Origin: a virus
Strand: one strand, 5' to 3'
IMG/VR virus record: IMGVR_UViG_3300042451_000057
Coordinates: 1 to 33,519 of that record
DNA length: 33,519 bases
Below are positions 22,022 through 31,021 of this stretch, one piece after another. The position numbers and the translations under genes are program-made. The stretch's first letter is position 1. Every line of letters starts with the position of its first letter. The notes beneath the pieces are model-generated. The model ran no database searches, was not told the DNA's origin, and saw only the letters and a program-made list of their open reading frames with translations.

Positions 22022-23701
22022 TTATTTTCTATTTAGCACTCTACTGAATCTTGATACTACCGCATCATGTTCTGGTGTATCTGACTCGTTTGAACCACGA
22101 TCTGATATATTGTCTTCGGGTGGAAAGTCTGCTGGATCCACTTGCTCTTGTTCCTGATCTTGTCCTTGATCAGGTGGAAGTGGTCTTCCATCTGGTCCAA
22201 GTGGAGTTGGCTCAGGCTCTTTAGAGATTTGTTTATCCATCATTTTGATATCATCGTCAGTCAACTGCAAGATATTTTTCTTTACCCACTCTTGTGAGAA
22301 ATATCTTCCTACATATGGATCAACCATACCCAACATTTGCAATCTATTTTGCCACAATTCAGCATCACGCAACTCAGTAAAGTTGTTGTCTTTCTTGTAG
22401 TCATAATAAATCTTATCCCTAAACTCGTCCCACTCTTCTGAAGTACAGATTCCTTTTAGAACCAACTGTGTCTTCAGTGCGTGATCGAAAATTTGTGAGA
22501 ACTTGTTACGAATCTTTGTGATGAACTTGTTGAATTTTAATTCATCTCTGGTGACTTCAGTTGATCTACCAAGACCAACCATACCACCGCTTTGTTGCTC
22601 CATACGTGAGTATGGTACGTTCATCGACTGTAGTAGTTTCTTTTGGAAATACTGTACGTCTTCCATCTGACCTAAGTTTTGACCAGCAGGAAGTGTTGTG
22701 ATTTCTGTACCTTTACCGCCTTCGCGTCTAGGCAACCAGAAGTCTTCAAGCATAGACATGTGCTTACGATCATCGCGCAACTCACCTGTGTTTGCGTCAT
22801 AGACCATTTTGTTCTTATACTTGACCATCACATCGCGCAGATACTGTTCAGCTTTACCTTTTGGCAAATTACCAACGTCAATGTAGAAAATTCTACGTTC
22901 TGGTGCACGACTAATTCTGTAGATAACCACAGCATCTTCAATCATGCGCAACTGGTTCAGTGGCTTGATTGCTTTGTGTAGGTGCGAAATAACAAATGTG
23001 TTCTTTGCATCCATCATGCCTGAGTTGACGTTGATGATGGATTCTGGTGCAATTCTCAGTCCAGCATTAGCTGCTGCTGTGAATGCTTGTGTGGTTGTAC
23101 CACGATCATTGTAAAGATAGTATTCAGCAACAGACTTGATAATGTCTGCGCCAGTTTTCAGATCGCGCCCCTTCTGGACTTCACGAACTTTTCTAATTTT
23201 TCGTGGATCAACGTATCTCAGTTCCTGAATACCCTCTTTGGGGTTTTGTTCATTGACGATGACATGATAGTAAATTCTACCATCGATGTACCATCTGCGG
23301 AAAATATCGTCAGCAAGATTGGAAAAGTTCAACATCTTAACGATTGTTTCAAACTCTTCTGTGATTTTCTTCTTAATGGACTCTGGTTGTTTCAAATCAT
23401 CTAGTATGATATCTACAACTCTACCATCTTTATCGTGTGTAATGGCTTCATCAACAATCTCAGTGATTGCTTGGTCACACTCAGGATGATTGGACATTTC
23501 ACGATATCTTGTGATCAACTCTAGTTCATTACGAACTGAGCCTTCCAAGTCTACGTATGTGCCGTAGTGTGCGTTTTGTGTTATCGTTACTGCGCCATCA
23601 TCCAACGCTTCTGTTGGAAGCGCAAACGAGGACTGCTTAGGGTCCTCTTTTTTGATGATATCTTTATCACCTAGCGTGAAACCGAATAATTTTATTGCCA
23701 T
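22022..23701 (-). CDS. 20: Portal vertex protein gp20
   Basis: This 559-residue portal protein (T4 gp20 is 524) forms the dodecameric DNA gate and nucleates head assembly. Landmarks typical of gp20 are YREMSNHPECDQAI.EIV.EAI (about 66-88), RRWYIDGRIYYH, RIYKI-type YRISRAPERRIFYIDVGNLP, DFWLPRREGGKGTEI, and QSMNVPYSRME. The C-terminal 60 residues are Pro/Gln/Glu-rich. AAAGAAAG precedes the ATG region at 23701. It lies between gp19 and gp67-like as expected. Confidence 0.97.
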   Translation of the reverse strand: MAIKLFGFTLGDKDIIKKEDPKQSSFALPTEALDDGAVTITQNAHYGTYVDLEGSVRNELELITRYREMSNHPECDQAITEIVDEAITHDKDGRVVDIILDDLKQPESIKKKITEEFETIVKMLNFSNLADDIFRRWYIDGRIYYHVIVNEQNPKEGIQELRYVDPRKIRKVREVQKGRDLKTGADIIKSVAEYYLYNDRGTTTQAFTAAANAGLRIAPESIINVNSGMMDAKNTFVISHLHKAIKPLNQLRMIEDAVVIYRISRAPERRIFYIDVGNLPKGKAEQYLRDVMVKYKNKMVYDANTGELRDDRKHMSMLEDFWLPRREGGKGTEITTLPAGQNLGQMEDVQYFQKKLLQSMNVPYSRMEQQSGGMVGLGRSTEVTRDELKFNKFITKIRNKFSQIFDHALKTQLVLKGICTSEEWDEFRDKIYYDYKKDNNFTELRDAELWQNRLQMLGMVDPYVGRYFSQEWVKKNILQLTDDDIKMMDKQISKEPEPTPLGPDGRPLPPDQGQDQEQEQVDPADFPPEDNISDRGSNESDTPEHDAVVSRFSRVLNRK

Positions 23702-23726
23702 CCGTACTTTCTTTCCATTATGAAAA

Positions 23727-23752
23727 GGAGGGGAGAATTTCTCCCCGTCCTA
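23727..23752 (-). terminator. Intrinsic terminator between gp19 and gp20
   Basis: On the minus strand, starting just after the gp19 stop, GGGGAG-AAATT-CTCCCC forms the core stem with AGGA/TCCT extending it, followed by TTTT. It should end or attenuate gp19 (and gp18-gp19) messages before gp20. Confidence 0.82.
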
Positions 23753-24298
23753 TTAAGCCACCAAATCTTCGGCGGATTCCCACCATTGATACGACAAGTT
23801 TACAGTAAACTCTTCAATTGTGTCGTTGGAACCCCAATCAACATCAATTGGTGCAACATCAGTTGGGAATAGACCAATGAATTTGTATTTCTTCAGGATG
23901 TCACCAGTTTTACCATACTGTCTAACTTCACCATCAACGGTGTAGCTAGATGGTGTAGTAGCTGCTGGATTACGCAAGTTCAATGAGTGGCTGTTCATGC
24001 CATTCATCCAACGTTCGAACGCATTACGAATGATGAAATCTTCATCGTTAATAACGGTAATTGTCCAGTCTGCGAAAGTTCTGTTTCCTGCAAATTTAAG
24101 CTCACGTCCAAAGTACTGTACAGGTACTGTGTTCACTGTGGAACCTGGTAGCTGTGCGGTTTTGCACATGAAGCTCAATTTTGTCAGTGCTGTTCCTGGC
24201 AAAGCAAAAGCTGGAAATGGTAGTGTCACCTCAAATAAATTTGGGCGGGCACCATCTCCCTGCATTTGAGAGCGGAATTCGTTAATATTGAATGCCAT
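23753..24298 (-). CDS. 19: Tail tube protein gp19
   Basis: This 181-residue protein (T4 gp19 is 163) polymerises into the inner tail tube. It starts MAFNINEFRSQM, followed by RPNLFEVTLPFP, FMCKTAQLPGSTV, the WTITVIND strand and ERWMNGMNSH, all typical of gp19. It follows the sheath gene as in T4. GGAG is present before the ATG at 24298, and a late-type box variant AATAAATA lies 23 bp upstream at the same distance as for gp22. A strong terminator follows. Confidence 0.95.
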   Translation of the reverse strand: MAFNINEFRSQMQGDGARPNLFEVTLPFPAFALPGTALTKLSFMCKTAQLPGSTVNTVPVQYFGRELKFAGNRTFADWTITVINDEDFIIRNAFERWMNGMNSHSLNLRNPAATTPSSYTVDGEVRQYGKTGDILKKYKFIGLFPTDVAPIDVDWGSNDTIEEFTVNLSYQWWESAEDLVA

Positions 24299-24320
24299 TT
24301 AGTATTCTCCTATTCTCTCT

Positions 24321-24328
24321 TATTTATT
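24321..24328 (-). promoter_or_regulatory. Variant late promoter box before gp19
   Basis: AATAAATA on the minus strand differs from TATAAATA at one base. It lies 23 bp from the gp19 ATG, the same distance as the perfect box before gp22, and overlaps the end of the sheath gene. An extra gp19 message would suit a protein needed in many copies. Confidence 0.5.
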
Positions 24329-25997
24329 ACGCTTGGCTACCAACAATTTCGTAGAAGTTCACACCAGTGCGAACCGCAACAAAGTTAAGTTGGATGTAGT
24401 TGATGGAACGAGCAGGCTTAATGTAGATATCACCAACGAATTGATTTTGATCAATTACTTCACCTGTGTTGTTGGTAGAATCACACACAACACGGAAGTC
24501 GTAAATACCACGGCGACCTTGAACGTTACGTAGGTATGGCTCAACCAAGTTTACAAACGCAGCGCGAGTAAATTCATCATTGAATTCAAATAGAGATGAA
24601 CGTGCAGCTTTTGCAATAGATTTTTCTAGAACGATGAACAAGCGGCGAACGTTAATACGATCAAAAGCACTTGGACGATTCAGTAGAGTCTTATCGCCAT
24701 ACAGAATAGTTCCTTCACCTGGGAAAGTAACAACAGAGTTTACACCCTTCTTGTAGATTGCATCACGCTCGGCTTGTGTTGGATTCCATGCTAGACGAAC
24801 TACGTTTTTGATCACACCGCGATTTAGACCGGCTGGTGAGAACCATGGATCTCTCTCGTTGTCTGTACGAACACATAGACCGGCGATATCACCGTTCAAT
24901 GGTACCCAACGGTATACATCGTTGTACTTGTCATATTGATATTTCCATCCAGAATCCATAACAGCGAAACTAGATTTTGTGTATGAATCTGCTGTTGCTG
25001 CAATATCAGTAGCTTCGCTTCCCGAGTTGTCAACCACATCAGCAAACTCTGGTGATACAAAGACTAAACAGTCTTTACGTGTTTCAGCGATAGAAATTAG
25101 ATGGTTTGGAATTGTTGTTCCTGTTGTTTCACCTGCCATGATCAGTGAAATGTCAACTGAATCTGCATTTGCAAACAAATCATATGATGAATTGATGTTT
25201 CCTGCAGTTGCAACATGATCTACACCACCAGATAGTGTTGCAGTAAGTGCAGTAGCCATTGAAGTATATGCAACTGCTCCGGTTGCCGCTGTACCCCAAT
25301 TAGCTGCTAGGTGACCGCCCCACCACAAGTACTTCGAACGTGTGTTGATTGCTTCTTTATAGTAGTTGCTTGAACCGTCTGAGTTTTTAGCATCTGATGC
25401 TTTGGAAACAAATGGATATTTCTCCAAAATTGTTCCTGCGACACCACTAATTGCTCCATTACTGTCTAGAACAATAACGTGCAACTCATCATTGCTTGAG
25501 TTTCTGTCTGATGCCCACTCAGATGTTGCTGGTGCAGAATCAAATTCACCTGCATATGTCCAACTTGTGAATGTGTTTGAGTCTGCAACCGATACTCTGA
25601 TTGAGTTGCCTAAAGCACCTGCATATTTTGCATTGAATGCGGATGATGTATTTGAGCTATGAGATTGCTCATAATCAATTCTGTTTTCTATCAAAACTGT
25701 TGTTGCGTTAGCGTTTGCTGTAGCATTTTTTGCATTAGCGCCAACAGAACGAACAACTCTCAAGTCACTTCCATATGCCAAGAAGTTTGCTGCTGTGTAA
25801 AATGTTGCGTAAGTATTTGCATCAGGTTTGCCGAATCTATCAACCAATTGTATTTCATTGTTGACGATAGTGATTTCGTTAGCTGGTCCCCAAGCAAAAT
25901 TGCCTGCGACTGCGCCAATGGTAGTGGCAACTGATGGAACAACTGTTGTTAAATCTACTTCTGAGATATTAACACCAGGTGATAATTGAAAAGCCAT
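24327..25997 (-). CDS. 18: Tail sheath protein gp18
   Basis: This contractile sheath protein of 556 residues is somewhat shorter than T4 gp18 (659), as in many T4-like phages of aquatic hosts. The start MAFQLSPGVNISEVDLTTVVP is diagnostic. Near the C-terminus are NPTQAERDAIYKKGVN, the FPGEGTILYGDKTL segment, INVRRLFIVLEKSI and FRVVCDSTNN, all sheath-core motifs. The central region (about 110-300) is Ser/Ala/Asn-rich and probably forms the variable outer domain. AAGGAG precedes the ATG at 25997. The upstream gap contains two near-consensus late boxes. Confidence 0.97.
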   Translation of the reverse strand: MAFQLSPGVNISEVDLTTVVPSVATTIGAVAGNFAWGPANEITIVNNEIQLVDRFGKPDANTYATFYTAANFLAYGSDLRVVRSVGANAKNATANANATTVLIENRIDYEQSHSSNTSSAFNAKYAGALGNSIRVSVADSNTFTSWTYAGEFDSAPATSEWASDRNSSNDELHVIVLDSNGAISGVAGTILEKYPFVSKASDAKNSDGSSNYYKEAINTRSKYLWWGGHLAANWGTAATGAVAYTSMATALTATLSGGVDHVATAGNINSSYDLFANADSVDISLIMAGETTGTTIPNHLISIAETRKDCLVFVSPEFADVVDNSGSEATDIAATADSYTKSSFAVMDSGWKYQYDKYNDVYRWVPLNGDIAGLCVRTDNERDPWFSPAGLNRGVIKNVVRLAWNPTQAERDAIYKKGVNSVVTFPGEGTILYGDKTLLNRPSAFDRINVRRLFIVLEKSIAKAARSSLFEFNDEFTRAAFVNLVEPYLRNVQGRRGIYDFRVVCDSTNNTGEVIDQNQFVGDIYIKPARSINYIQLNFVAVRTGVNFYEIVGSQA

Positions 25998-26015
25998 ATT
26001 TTGTTCTCCTTATTA

Positions 26016-26023
26016 TTTTTATA
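26016..26023 (-). promoter_or_regulatory. Possible late promoter box before gp18
   Basis: TATAAAAA on the minus strand is a 7/8 match to the late box, 19 bp from the gp18 ATG. A second 7/8 match, GATAAATA, lies at 26043-26050. Neither is perfect and only one may work, but gp18 is the first gene after the terminase pair with a real upstream gap (56 bp). Confidence 0.4.
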
Positions 26024-26053
26024 GAACTGAATCGTATTATTCTATTTATCATT

Positions 26054-27691
26054 TTATAAACTTGAGGCCATGTAGCCTCGCTGACCTAGGTTTGTCCACA
26101 GATCGGTGCCATCAAACTCTTTTTGTTCTTGTAGACCATCATCAAGCTCACCCACAGGCAACATCTCATCATCCATCTGTAGGCTTCTTTCGTCCAACAA
26201 TCTCTGTCTAACGTCAGAATCTGTGATTTCCTTGAAGTATGACTGTGCTGTCAGCCAAGAAAACAACACCAGAGTCATCACAATGTCGTCATTATTACCT
26301 TCTTCAGCTTCATAAGACTCCTTTACTCTGACAAATGTGTTCAGTTCTGCGATAGCATCAAAGTCATTTGTTATGAGTTTGTCTGTTTCAATCAGAGTTT
26401 TCAAGTTAGCACAACCAATTTTTTTGACTGTTTTGGATGTTTTTACACCATATGCAGCACCTTTTTTGAAGCCTGATGATATATGCTGGCCCTTTATCTC
26501 ATGATGCTCGATCCTGAATATGTTCTCATACTCAAGATCGTAGTGTAGGATGTCCACAACTTGTTGACCAACGCTGTTCGTTTCAACCAGAACCCAAGCT
26601 CTGTTATATCTATTAGCTAAGTTATAAACATATGTTGGAAATAACATAGGAGACAGTTTGTTGTCTCTGAATTTAGCCACATGTTTGTACGGTAACTCAG
26701 TAACATCAATAACTGAGCATACTGAATAGTCTAGACCAACGCCTTCGGCACAATCAACCACAGCAATGTATGTGTGACCCGCTTTGGGTGCCTCGAAAAT
26801 TTGTAGATACTCTTCTGTGGATATTGGATAGTTGAATGTCAGTGTCTTTAATTTTGATCCTGGAATCAACGTTGCAGATGACCCTAAGAATTCACATTCA
26901 AATTCCTGCCTGAACTGCTCTTCACTTGTGTTTCGTATCGTTTCATCTCGCCACTTAGCATCTCTACCTGGCACCATAGACCAGTGAACTTCAAACGGAA
27001 CATACAGAGAACGCTTTTCAACCGCATCTGTCCACATCTTGTAGAACATGTTCAGTCCATGTGGCGTTGAAACGATGATAACTTTGGTAGTTTTACCAGA
27101 AGAGATAACTGGATAGGTCGAGGTAAAGAACTCAACAGCCATATTCTGTGGAACGAAAGCGAATTCGTCCAAGAATACTAAGTTGTATGATCCACCACGA
27201 ACACCAGCCGCACTTGTTGCATATGCTGATATTTCTGATCCGTTTTCAAGAACAATGTTTCCTTTGTTCCATTCAACAATGCCTTGTTGCATCCAAAGTG
27301 GAAGATATTCAAACGCATATTTGATTCTACCGAGAATGTCTCTTGCTAGATCACCCTTGTTGGCTAGAATGGCGATCTTATAGTCATCCGTAAACAGTAC
27401 ACACCACAACATGTAGCCTGCGGCTGTGGTTGTCTTACCGACCTGTCGTGGCATTTTTGCGATGGAGAATCTATTCGCATGAAAGCCTTTGACCATTTCC
27501 TCCTGGAAAGGCCACATGTTAAATGGCATTAAGCCATGATCAACGTTAACAATCTTGACGTACTTCTTAATGAAGTATACAGGATCCTTAATGCATTTGG
27601 TAATCTCAATTAGCTGATCGTGGGTGTATTCAATTTCAACACCGGCACGTTTCAGACTTGAGTTACCGTTATATCCACCAGCATATGCCAT
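26054..27691 (-). CDS. 17: Terminase large subunit gp17
   Basis: This 545-residue packaging motor (T4 gp17 is 610) has an N-terminal ATPase and C-terminal nuclease. The adenine-binding-like PFQEEM is at 61-66, Walker A PRQVGKTT at 81-88, and Walker B LVFLDEF at 171-177 followed by the coupling segment IIVSTPHGLN. The RNase-H-like nuclease shows acidic residues in AVVDCAEG, VETNSVG and NNDDIVM. The start at 27691 overlaps the stop of gp16 by 1 nt. It is shorter than T4 mainly at the N-terminus. Confidence 0.97.
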   Translation of the reverse strand: MAYAGGYNGNSSLKRAGVEIEYTHDQLIEITKCIKDPVYFIKKYVKIVNVDHGLMPFNMWPFQEEMVKGFHANRFSIAKMPRQVGKTTTAAGYMLWCVLFTDDYKIAILANKGDLARDILGRIKYAFEYLPLWMQQGIVEWNKGNIVLENGSEISAYATSAAGVRGGSYNLVFLDEFAFVPQNMAVEFFTSTYPVISSGKTTKVIIVSTPHGLNMFYKMWTDAVEKRSLYVPFEVHWSMVPGRDAKWRDETIRNTSEEQFRQEFECEFLGSSATLIPGSKLKTLTFNYPISTEEYLQIFEAPKAGHTYIAVVDCAEGVGLDYSVCSVIDVTELPYKHVAKFRDNKLSPMLFPTYVYNLANRYNRAWVLVETNSVGQQVVDILHYDLEYENIFRIEHHEIKGQHISSGFKKGAAYGVKTSKTVKKIGCANLKTLIETDKLITNDFDAIAELNTFVRVKESYEAEEGNNDDIVMTLVLFSWLTAQSYFKEITDSDVRQRLLDERSLQMDDEMLPVGELDDGLQEQKEFDGTDLWTNLGQRGYMASSL

Positions 27692-28074
27692 TAGTTAATC
27701 TGCTTTATTTGTTTGATCAAGTCTGAAGTTGAACCAACAAACACAGCTTTATCCACTGTAATTTGTGGCTGGTCTTTTTGTGGCGTCAGATCACGCTTCT
27801 TCTTTTGCAACTCAATCAAGTCTTTGTTGATATCGGCCATACTCTTTAATAAGTTTGCTGCGACCTCATATGCTCTTGGGTGATCAGTTGCTGATGCAAC
27901 TTGTAGTATGTTATCTACTGCAACTTTGCCCTTCTCAGCGAGTTCACGAATATTTTTTCTAGCAAACTCAAAATCAGAATCAATATCACTCTGAACAATA
28001 ATGGGTGCAGGAAGGCTTTGTGTTCCTATAGGATTAATATCAAAGATATCTGCTAATGATTTATCTGTTTTCAT
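27691..28074 (-). CDS. 16: Terminase small subunit gp16
   Basis: This 127-residue protein (T4 gp16 is 164) lies directly before gp17, as expected for the packaging regulator. A central helical hairpin (about 32-95: FEFARKNIRELAEKG, VDNILQVASATDHPRAYEVAANLLKSM, DINKDLIELQKKK) fits the oligomerising coiled-coil core of T4-type small terminases. The start overlaps the stop of gp15 (ATGA), and its own stop overlaps gp17. Confidence 0.92.
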   Translation of the reverse strand: MKTDKSLADIFDINPIGTQSLPAPIIVQSDIDSDFEFARKNIRELAEKGKVAVDNILQVASATDHPRAYEVAANLLKSMADINKDLIELQKKKRDLTPQKDQPQITVDKAVFVGSTSDLIKQIKQIN

Positions 28075-29075
28075 AATGTGTTTGGAAATTCAGTTATTGT
28101 TGTTGTGAAACCATAATCATCGTCTGCATTGGCTGTTGGTGGATTTGGTTTTACCACAATTGAAACTGTCTTGATAGGATTCAAATCTACAGTGTCGATT
28201 GTGTACGTTGCATTTGAGTAGTCTCCAACAACGGTATCATTTTCTTGCAGGGGTGTAGACATGTCAGATACAACCAATGTGCCTAAACTATTGTTTGCAA
28301 AGTATGCGACTGATCCTGTTTTACCTGATCCGACTGTGCGAATTGTTTCACCTGTTGTGTAGACACCATTACCTGATGCCATGTCAACATAAACTCTCTG
28401 TGGATCACTCGATAATCTGCTGTCAACAAAGATGTTTGTATTTGCTTGTCGAATTAGCCCACCAATAATTGATGTTGCTGGAAATATATAGCCCTTAACT
28501 GTGAACGTTAAGTTCCAAATGATCAAACGAGTTGTGGACATGTCTCCTTCATAGTCTATCTGTGGTGTCACAGAATTCAACATGATAGGAATATCATATT
28601 TTCTACCTAGGGTTGGTATTAAGTCTACTGTAATCGTGAAGTCTGGAGTAAATAGTGGTAAAATCTGCTCAAGAATTTGTGTGCCATCCTCTTGATTTCT
28701 GACATAGATGTTCAGATCAAATTCGAAATTGTATGGCACTGGTGCATGTTGTGCAGAGTATTTACCTGTGGCAGAATCAACAGCAAAGTTTCTATTCAGT
28801 GTGTTAACTTTTCTGCTGGAATCATAGGTCAATCCTACCAAATCAAAAGATATCCTAGGCACATATGTATTGATCGACTTTGTTAGATTTGGATCGCTTG
28901 TCAGTCGTGTTAGATATTTCTCTTTAGCTCCGAATGACAGTGGTACTCTCATTCGCTCAAACTCCTGGTCACCCGATGTACTGTATCTAACGAGTATGAG
29001 GTCATTGAAAAGTGTGCCGAATGCGACAACCATCTTTCTTATTGTTCTATTGTAGAAGTGATCGTTCTTTAGCAT
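28071..29075 (-). CDS. 15: Tail completion and sheath stabiliser protein gp15
   Basis: This 334-residue protein starts from the ATG at 29075; a TTG one codon earlier is less likely, since ATG gives the usual ATGA overlap with gp14. T4 gp15 (272) caps the tail end and joins it to the head neck. The N-terminal LKNDHFYNRTIRKMVVAFGTLFND and the VPLSFGAKEKYLTRL segment are family landmarks, as is the later TRLIIWNLTFTVKGY. The C-terminal 100 residues are an extension rich in Thr and Val with TTGETI/V.DYSNA motifs, probably an added beta domain not found in T4. Confidence 0.93.
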   Translation of the reverse strand: MLKNDHFYNRTIRKMVVAFGTLFNDLILVRYSTSGDQEFERMRVPLSFGAKEKYLTRLTSDPNLTKSINTYVPRISFDLVGLTYDSSRKVNTLNRNFAVDSATGKYSAQHAPVPYNFEFDLNIYVRNQEDGTQILEQILPLFTPDFTITVDLIPTLGRKYDIPIMLNSVTPQIDYEGDMSTTRLIIWNLTFTVKGYIFPATSIIGGLIRQANTNIFVDSRLSSDPQRVYVDMASGNGVYTTGETIRTVGSGKTGSVAYFANNSLGTLVVSDMSTPLQENDTVVGDYSNATYTIDTVDLNPIKTVSIVVKPNPPTANADDDYGFTTTITEFPNTL

Positions 29076-29980
29076 CAAAATTCACCAAATGGGTTACGTT
29101 CTGTGAAGTCAATAATACCGTCTGCTTCAGACTGTATCCTCAAGTTATCGTTTATATCCTCGAAAACATTATTTCCGACTTGAGTATCTGTGTTTGTCGC
29201 AATAGCACTTCTATTTGCGTTACTGGTTTCACCACGTACTGTTCCTGAACCAAATGTTCCCTGCACACGAATGACAGTAATTGTTGAGTGTGGTGTGTAA
29301 GAGTAAACGACAGCTTGCGCATTAGCAGTTGCAACTGAACTGCCTTGGTATATGACTTCGCCAGGAACAAAAGAACCTGAACCAGCTGGATAAACAGTGG
29401 TGTTGGCCAACGCAATATCTGTTCTCTTATATTCTGCAAATGCTTGGGTGTCAATCTCTTCTACGCCTGTAGATATGATTTCTTCACTGAACACAAATTG
29501 TTTCATCTTCAGTGCATACACGTATACGTTTCCGCCACGCCCTCTACCTAGTGTATAGAACATAGCTTGATCGTTTTCGTTCTCAACGAACGTAATTTCA
29601 AAGAAGTTCTGCACCAGAGGAATATAGATCAGGTCGCCTTCTCGCGCTCTAGGTAAGTTTGCAGTCATTGCAAATCTACGTCTTGAAACTAATAGAGTTA
29701 CCTCATCACGAATCTCAAGTCCAAATTTAGAAATGAAGTCGCCTTCGCCATCCATACCGGTGACGTTTTCCATGTACATTTCAATAGCATGTGCGGTGCG
29801 ATATTGTTTCAGGGTGTCTTCACCATAAAGCATATCAACTTCATCACGGCTTGTGCGAGGAAGATAGTATACATCCATGCCATTGATTTGCATGGCCTCA
29901 ATCACCAAATCTTCTACAAGTAATTGCTCACTTGTTATTTGGTGCTGAGGAAAATTGTTGAAATAGAAATTCGTGGACAT
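29075..29980 (-). CDS. 14: Neck protein gp14
   Basis: This 301-residue neck (head completion) protein (T4 gp14 is 256) begins STNFYFNNFPQHQITSEQLLVEDLVIEAM, then GMDVYYLPRTSRDEVD.LYGED, a strong gp14 signature. FISKFGLEIRDEVTLLVSRRRF follows at about 83-104. The C-terminal part contains an added Thr/Ser/Val-rich segment with FVPGEVIYQG, similar in style to extensions in gp13 and gp15. It lies between gp13 and gp15 as in T4, and the stop overlaps the gp15 start. Confidence 0.94.
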   Translation of the reverse strand: MSTNFYFNNFPQHQITSEQLLVEDLVIEAMQINGMDVYYLPRTSRDEVDMLYGEDTLKQYRTAHAIEMYMENVTGMDGEGDFISKFGLEIRDEVTLLVSRRRFAMTANLPRAREGDLIYIPLVQNFFEITFVENENDQAMFYTLGRGRGGNVYVYALKMKQFVFSEEIISTGVEEIDTQAFAEYKRTDIALANTTVYPAGSGSFVPGEVIYQGSSVATANAQAVVYSYTPHSTITVIRVQGTFGSGTVRGETSNANRSAIATNTDTQVGNNVFEDINDNLRIQSEADGIIDFTERNPFGEF

Positions 29981-29985
29981 CTATT

Positions 29986-30939
29986 TTAGCCCATCATTAT
30001 CTCGCCAGGAAGTACGTTTGTGCTTATCAAACCATCTTCTAATTCTTTCATCTCTTCAGCCGCCTCTTGCATTATTCTGACACCATCAAGTGTAACACCA
30101 CCGGGCATTTGAATACCTGCGAATTTACTGAGATTGCTTCCCCACTGATATTTGATCTTTGCTGTTGCGTATTGCTTCAGGAATCTATCGTTCCATACGT
30201 CTGAGAAACCTGGGCGTGTCAGTGTGGCACCTGTTGTTGTAGATGCAAACTGCGGAGTCACGTTTAGTGATGCTGGTCCTGCAATCGAGACAATTTTCTT
30301 GAATTCACCATTGATGATAATTTCATCATCGACAGACAACTCACTATTGAAAGATGTGCCTGTTCCAATTACGGTGTTGGATGTGGCAGTAACGGATACT
30401 GTGCCTGTGGATATTCTGGAATCTGGTTCTATTCTGCGATAGCACTCAACGATGACCCAGCTTCCAACAGAAACATCTCTTGTCCAATCAATGTCAAGAT
30501 ACAATCTATTCATCTTCCTATTGAATCTGACTTGTGGTGTTCCTGAGAACAACAGATTCAATGTTCGGATGTGTTGCATCGTTATTTCATATGAAACATA
30601 CGATACCGATGTGAAGTCATAAAGGTCATGCAATCTCAGTTGGTATCTCAAGTCAAACATGTTGACTGAGGAGTTTGACTGGTCAAATGGTAAAATGCCA
30701 GTAACAAAATTGACTGCATCAGGACAGAATATGTATCTCCTGTCCATATCTTCCTGAGTGATTTGATATTTCAAATACATCTGTTCCATACCATCATAAT
30801 GATAGTCATGGTAGAATGCCAATGCATCATCAACACGATCATCCAGCTGATCTTCATCTACGTTTATTTGAATGACCGGATGTCCAAGTCTGCGTAAGCA
30901 GTATTCTTTGAATTCTGATCTTGTTCTAGGAGTTGCCAT
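29986..30939 (-). CDS. 13: Neck protein gp13
   Basis: This 317-residue neck protein (T4 gp13 is 309) shows the typical MATPRTRSEFKEYCLRRLG opening, then VDDALAFYHDYHYDG (32-46), and the QLRLHDLYDFTSVSY...YE...Q segment. An inserted beta module at about 176-235 (STGTVSVTATSNTVIGTGTSF, VDDEIIINGEF) looks like a small Ig-like or carbohydrate-binding-style addition. The C-terminus has KYQWGSNLSKF.GIQMPGGV.LDG. It is the first gene of the block after a terminator and a perfect late box (30964-30971). Confidence 0.94.
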   Translation of the reverse strand: MATPRTRSEFKEYCLRRLGHPVIQINVDEDQLDDRVDDALAFYHDYHYDGMEQMYLKYQITQEDMDRRYIFCPDAVNFVTGILPFDQSNSSVNMFDLRYQLRLHDLYDFTSVSYVSYEITMQHIRTLNLLFSGTPQVRFNRKMNRLYLDIDWTRDVSVGSWVIVECYRRIEPDSRISTGTVSVTATSNTVIGTGTSFNSELSVDDEIIINGEFKKIVSIAGPASLNVTPQFASTTTGATLTRPGFSDVWNDRFLKQYATAKIKYQWGSNLSKFAGIQMPGGVTLDGVRIMQEAAEEMKELEDGLISTNVLPGEIMMG

Positions 30940-30963
30940 GTGTTTTATCCAATCGTTATTACC

Positions 30964-30971
30964 TATTTATA
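30964..30971 (-). promoter_or_regulatory. T4-type late promoter box for the gp13-gp17 block
   Basis: A perfect TATAAATA on the minus strand lies 25 bp from the gp13 ATG and immediately follows the terminator of the lipoprotein gene. It is the probable main promoter for neck, tail-completion and terminase genes, which are otherwise joined without gaps. Confidence 0.85.
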
Positions 30972-30974
30972 AAG

Positions 30975-30998
30975 GTAAAACGCCCCATTAAAGGGGCG
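30975..30998 (-). terminator. Intrinsic terminator after the lipoprotein gene
   Basis: On the minus strand CGCCCC-TTTAAT-GGGGCG (30981-30998) is followed by TTTTACC. The stem is short but all GC. It separates the lipoprotein transcript from the gp13 late promoter, which begins only 10 bp further on. Confidence 0.88.
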
Positions 30999-31021
30999 TG
31001 ATATTGTCAATTGAAGTTAAA

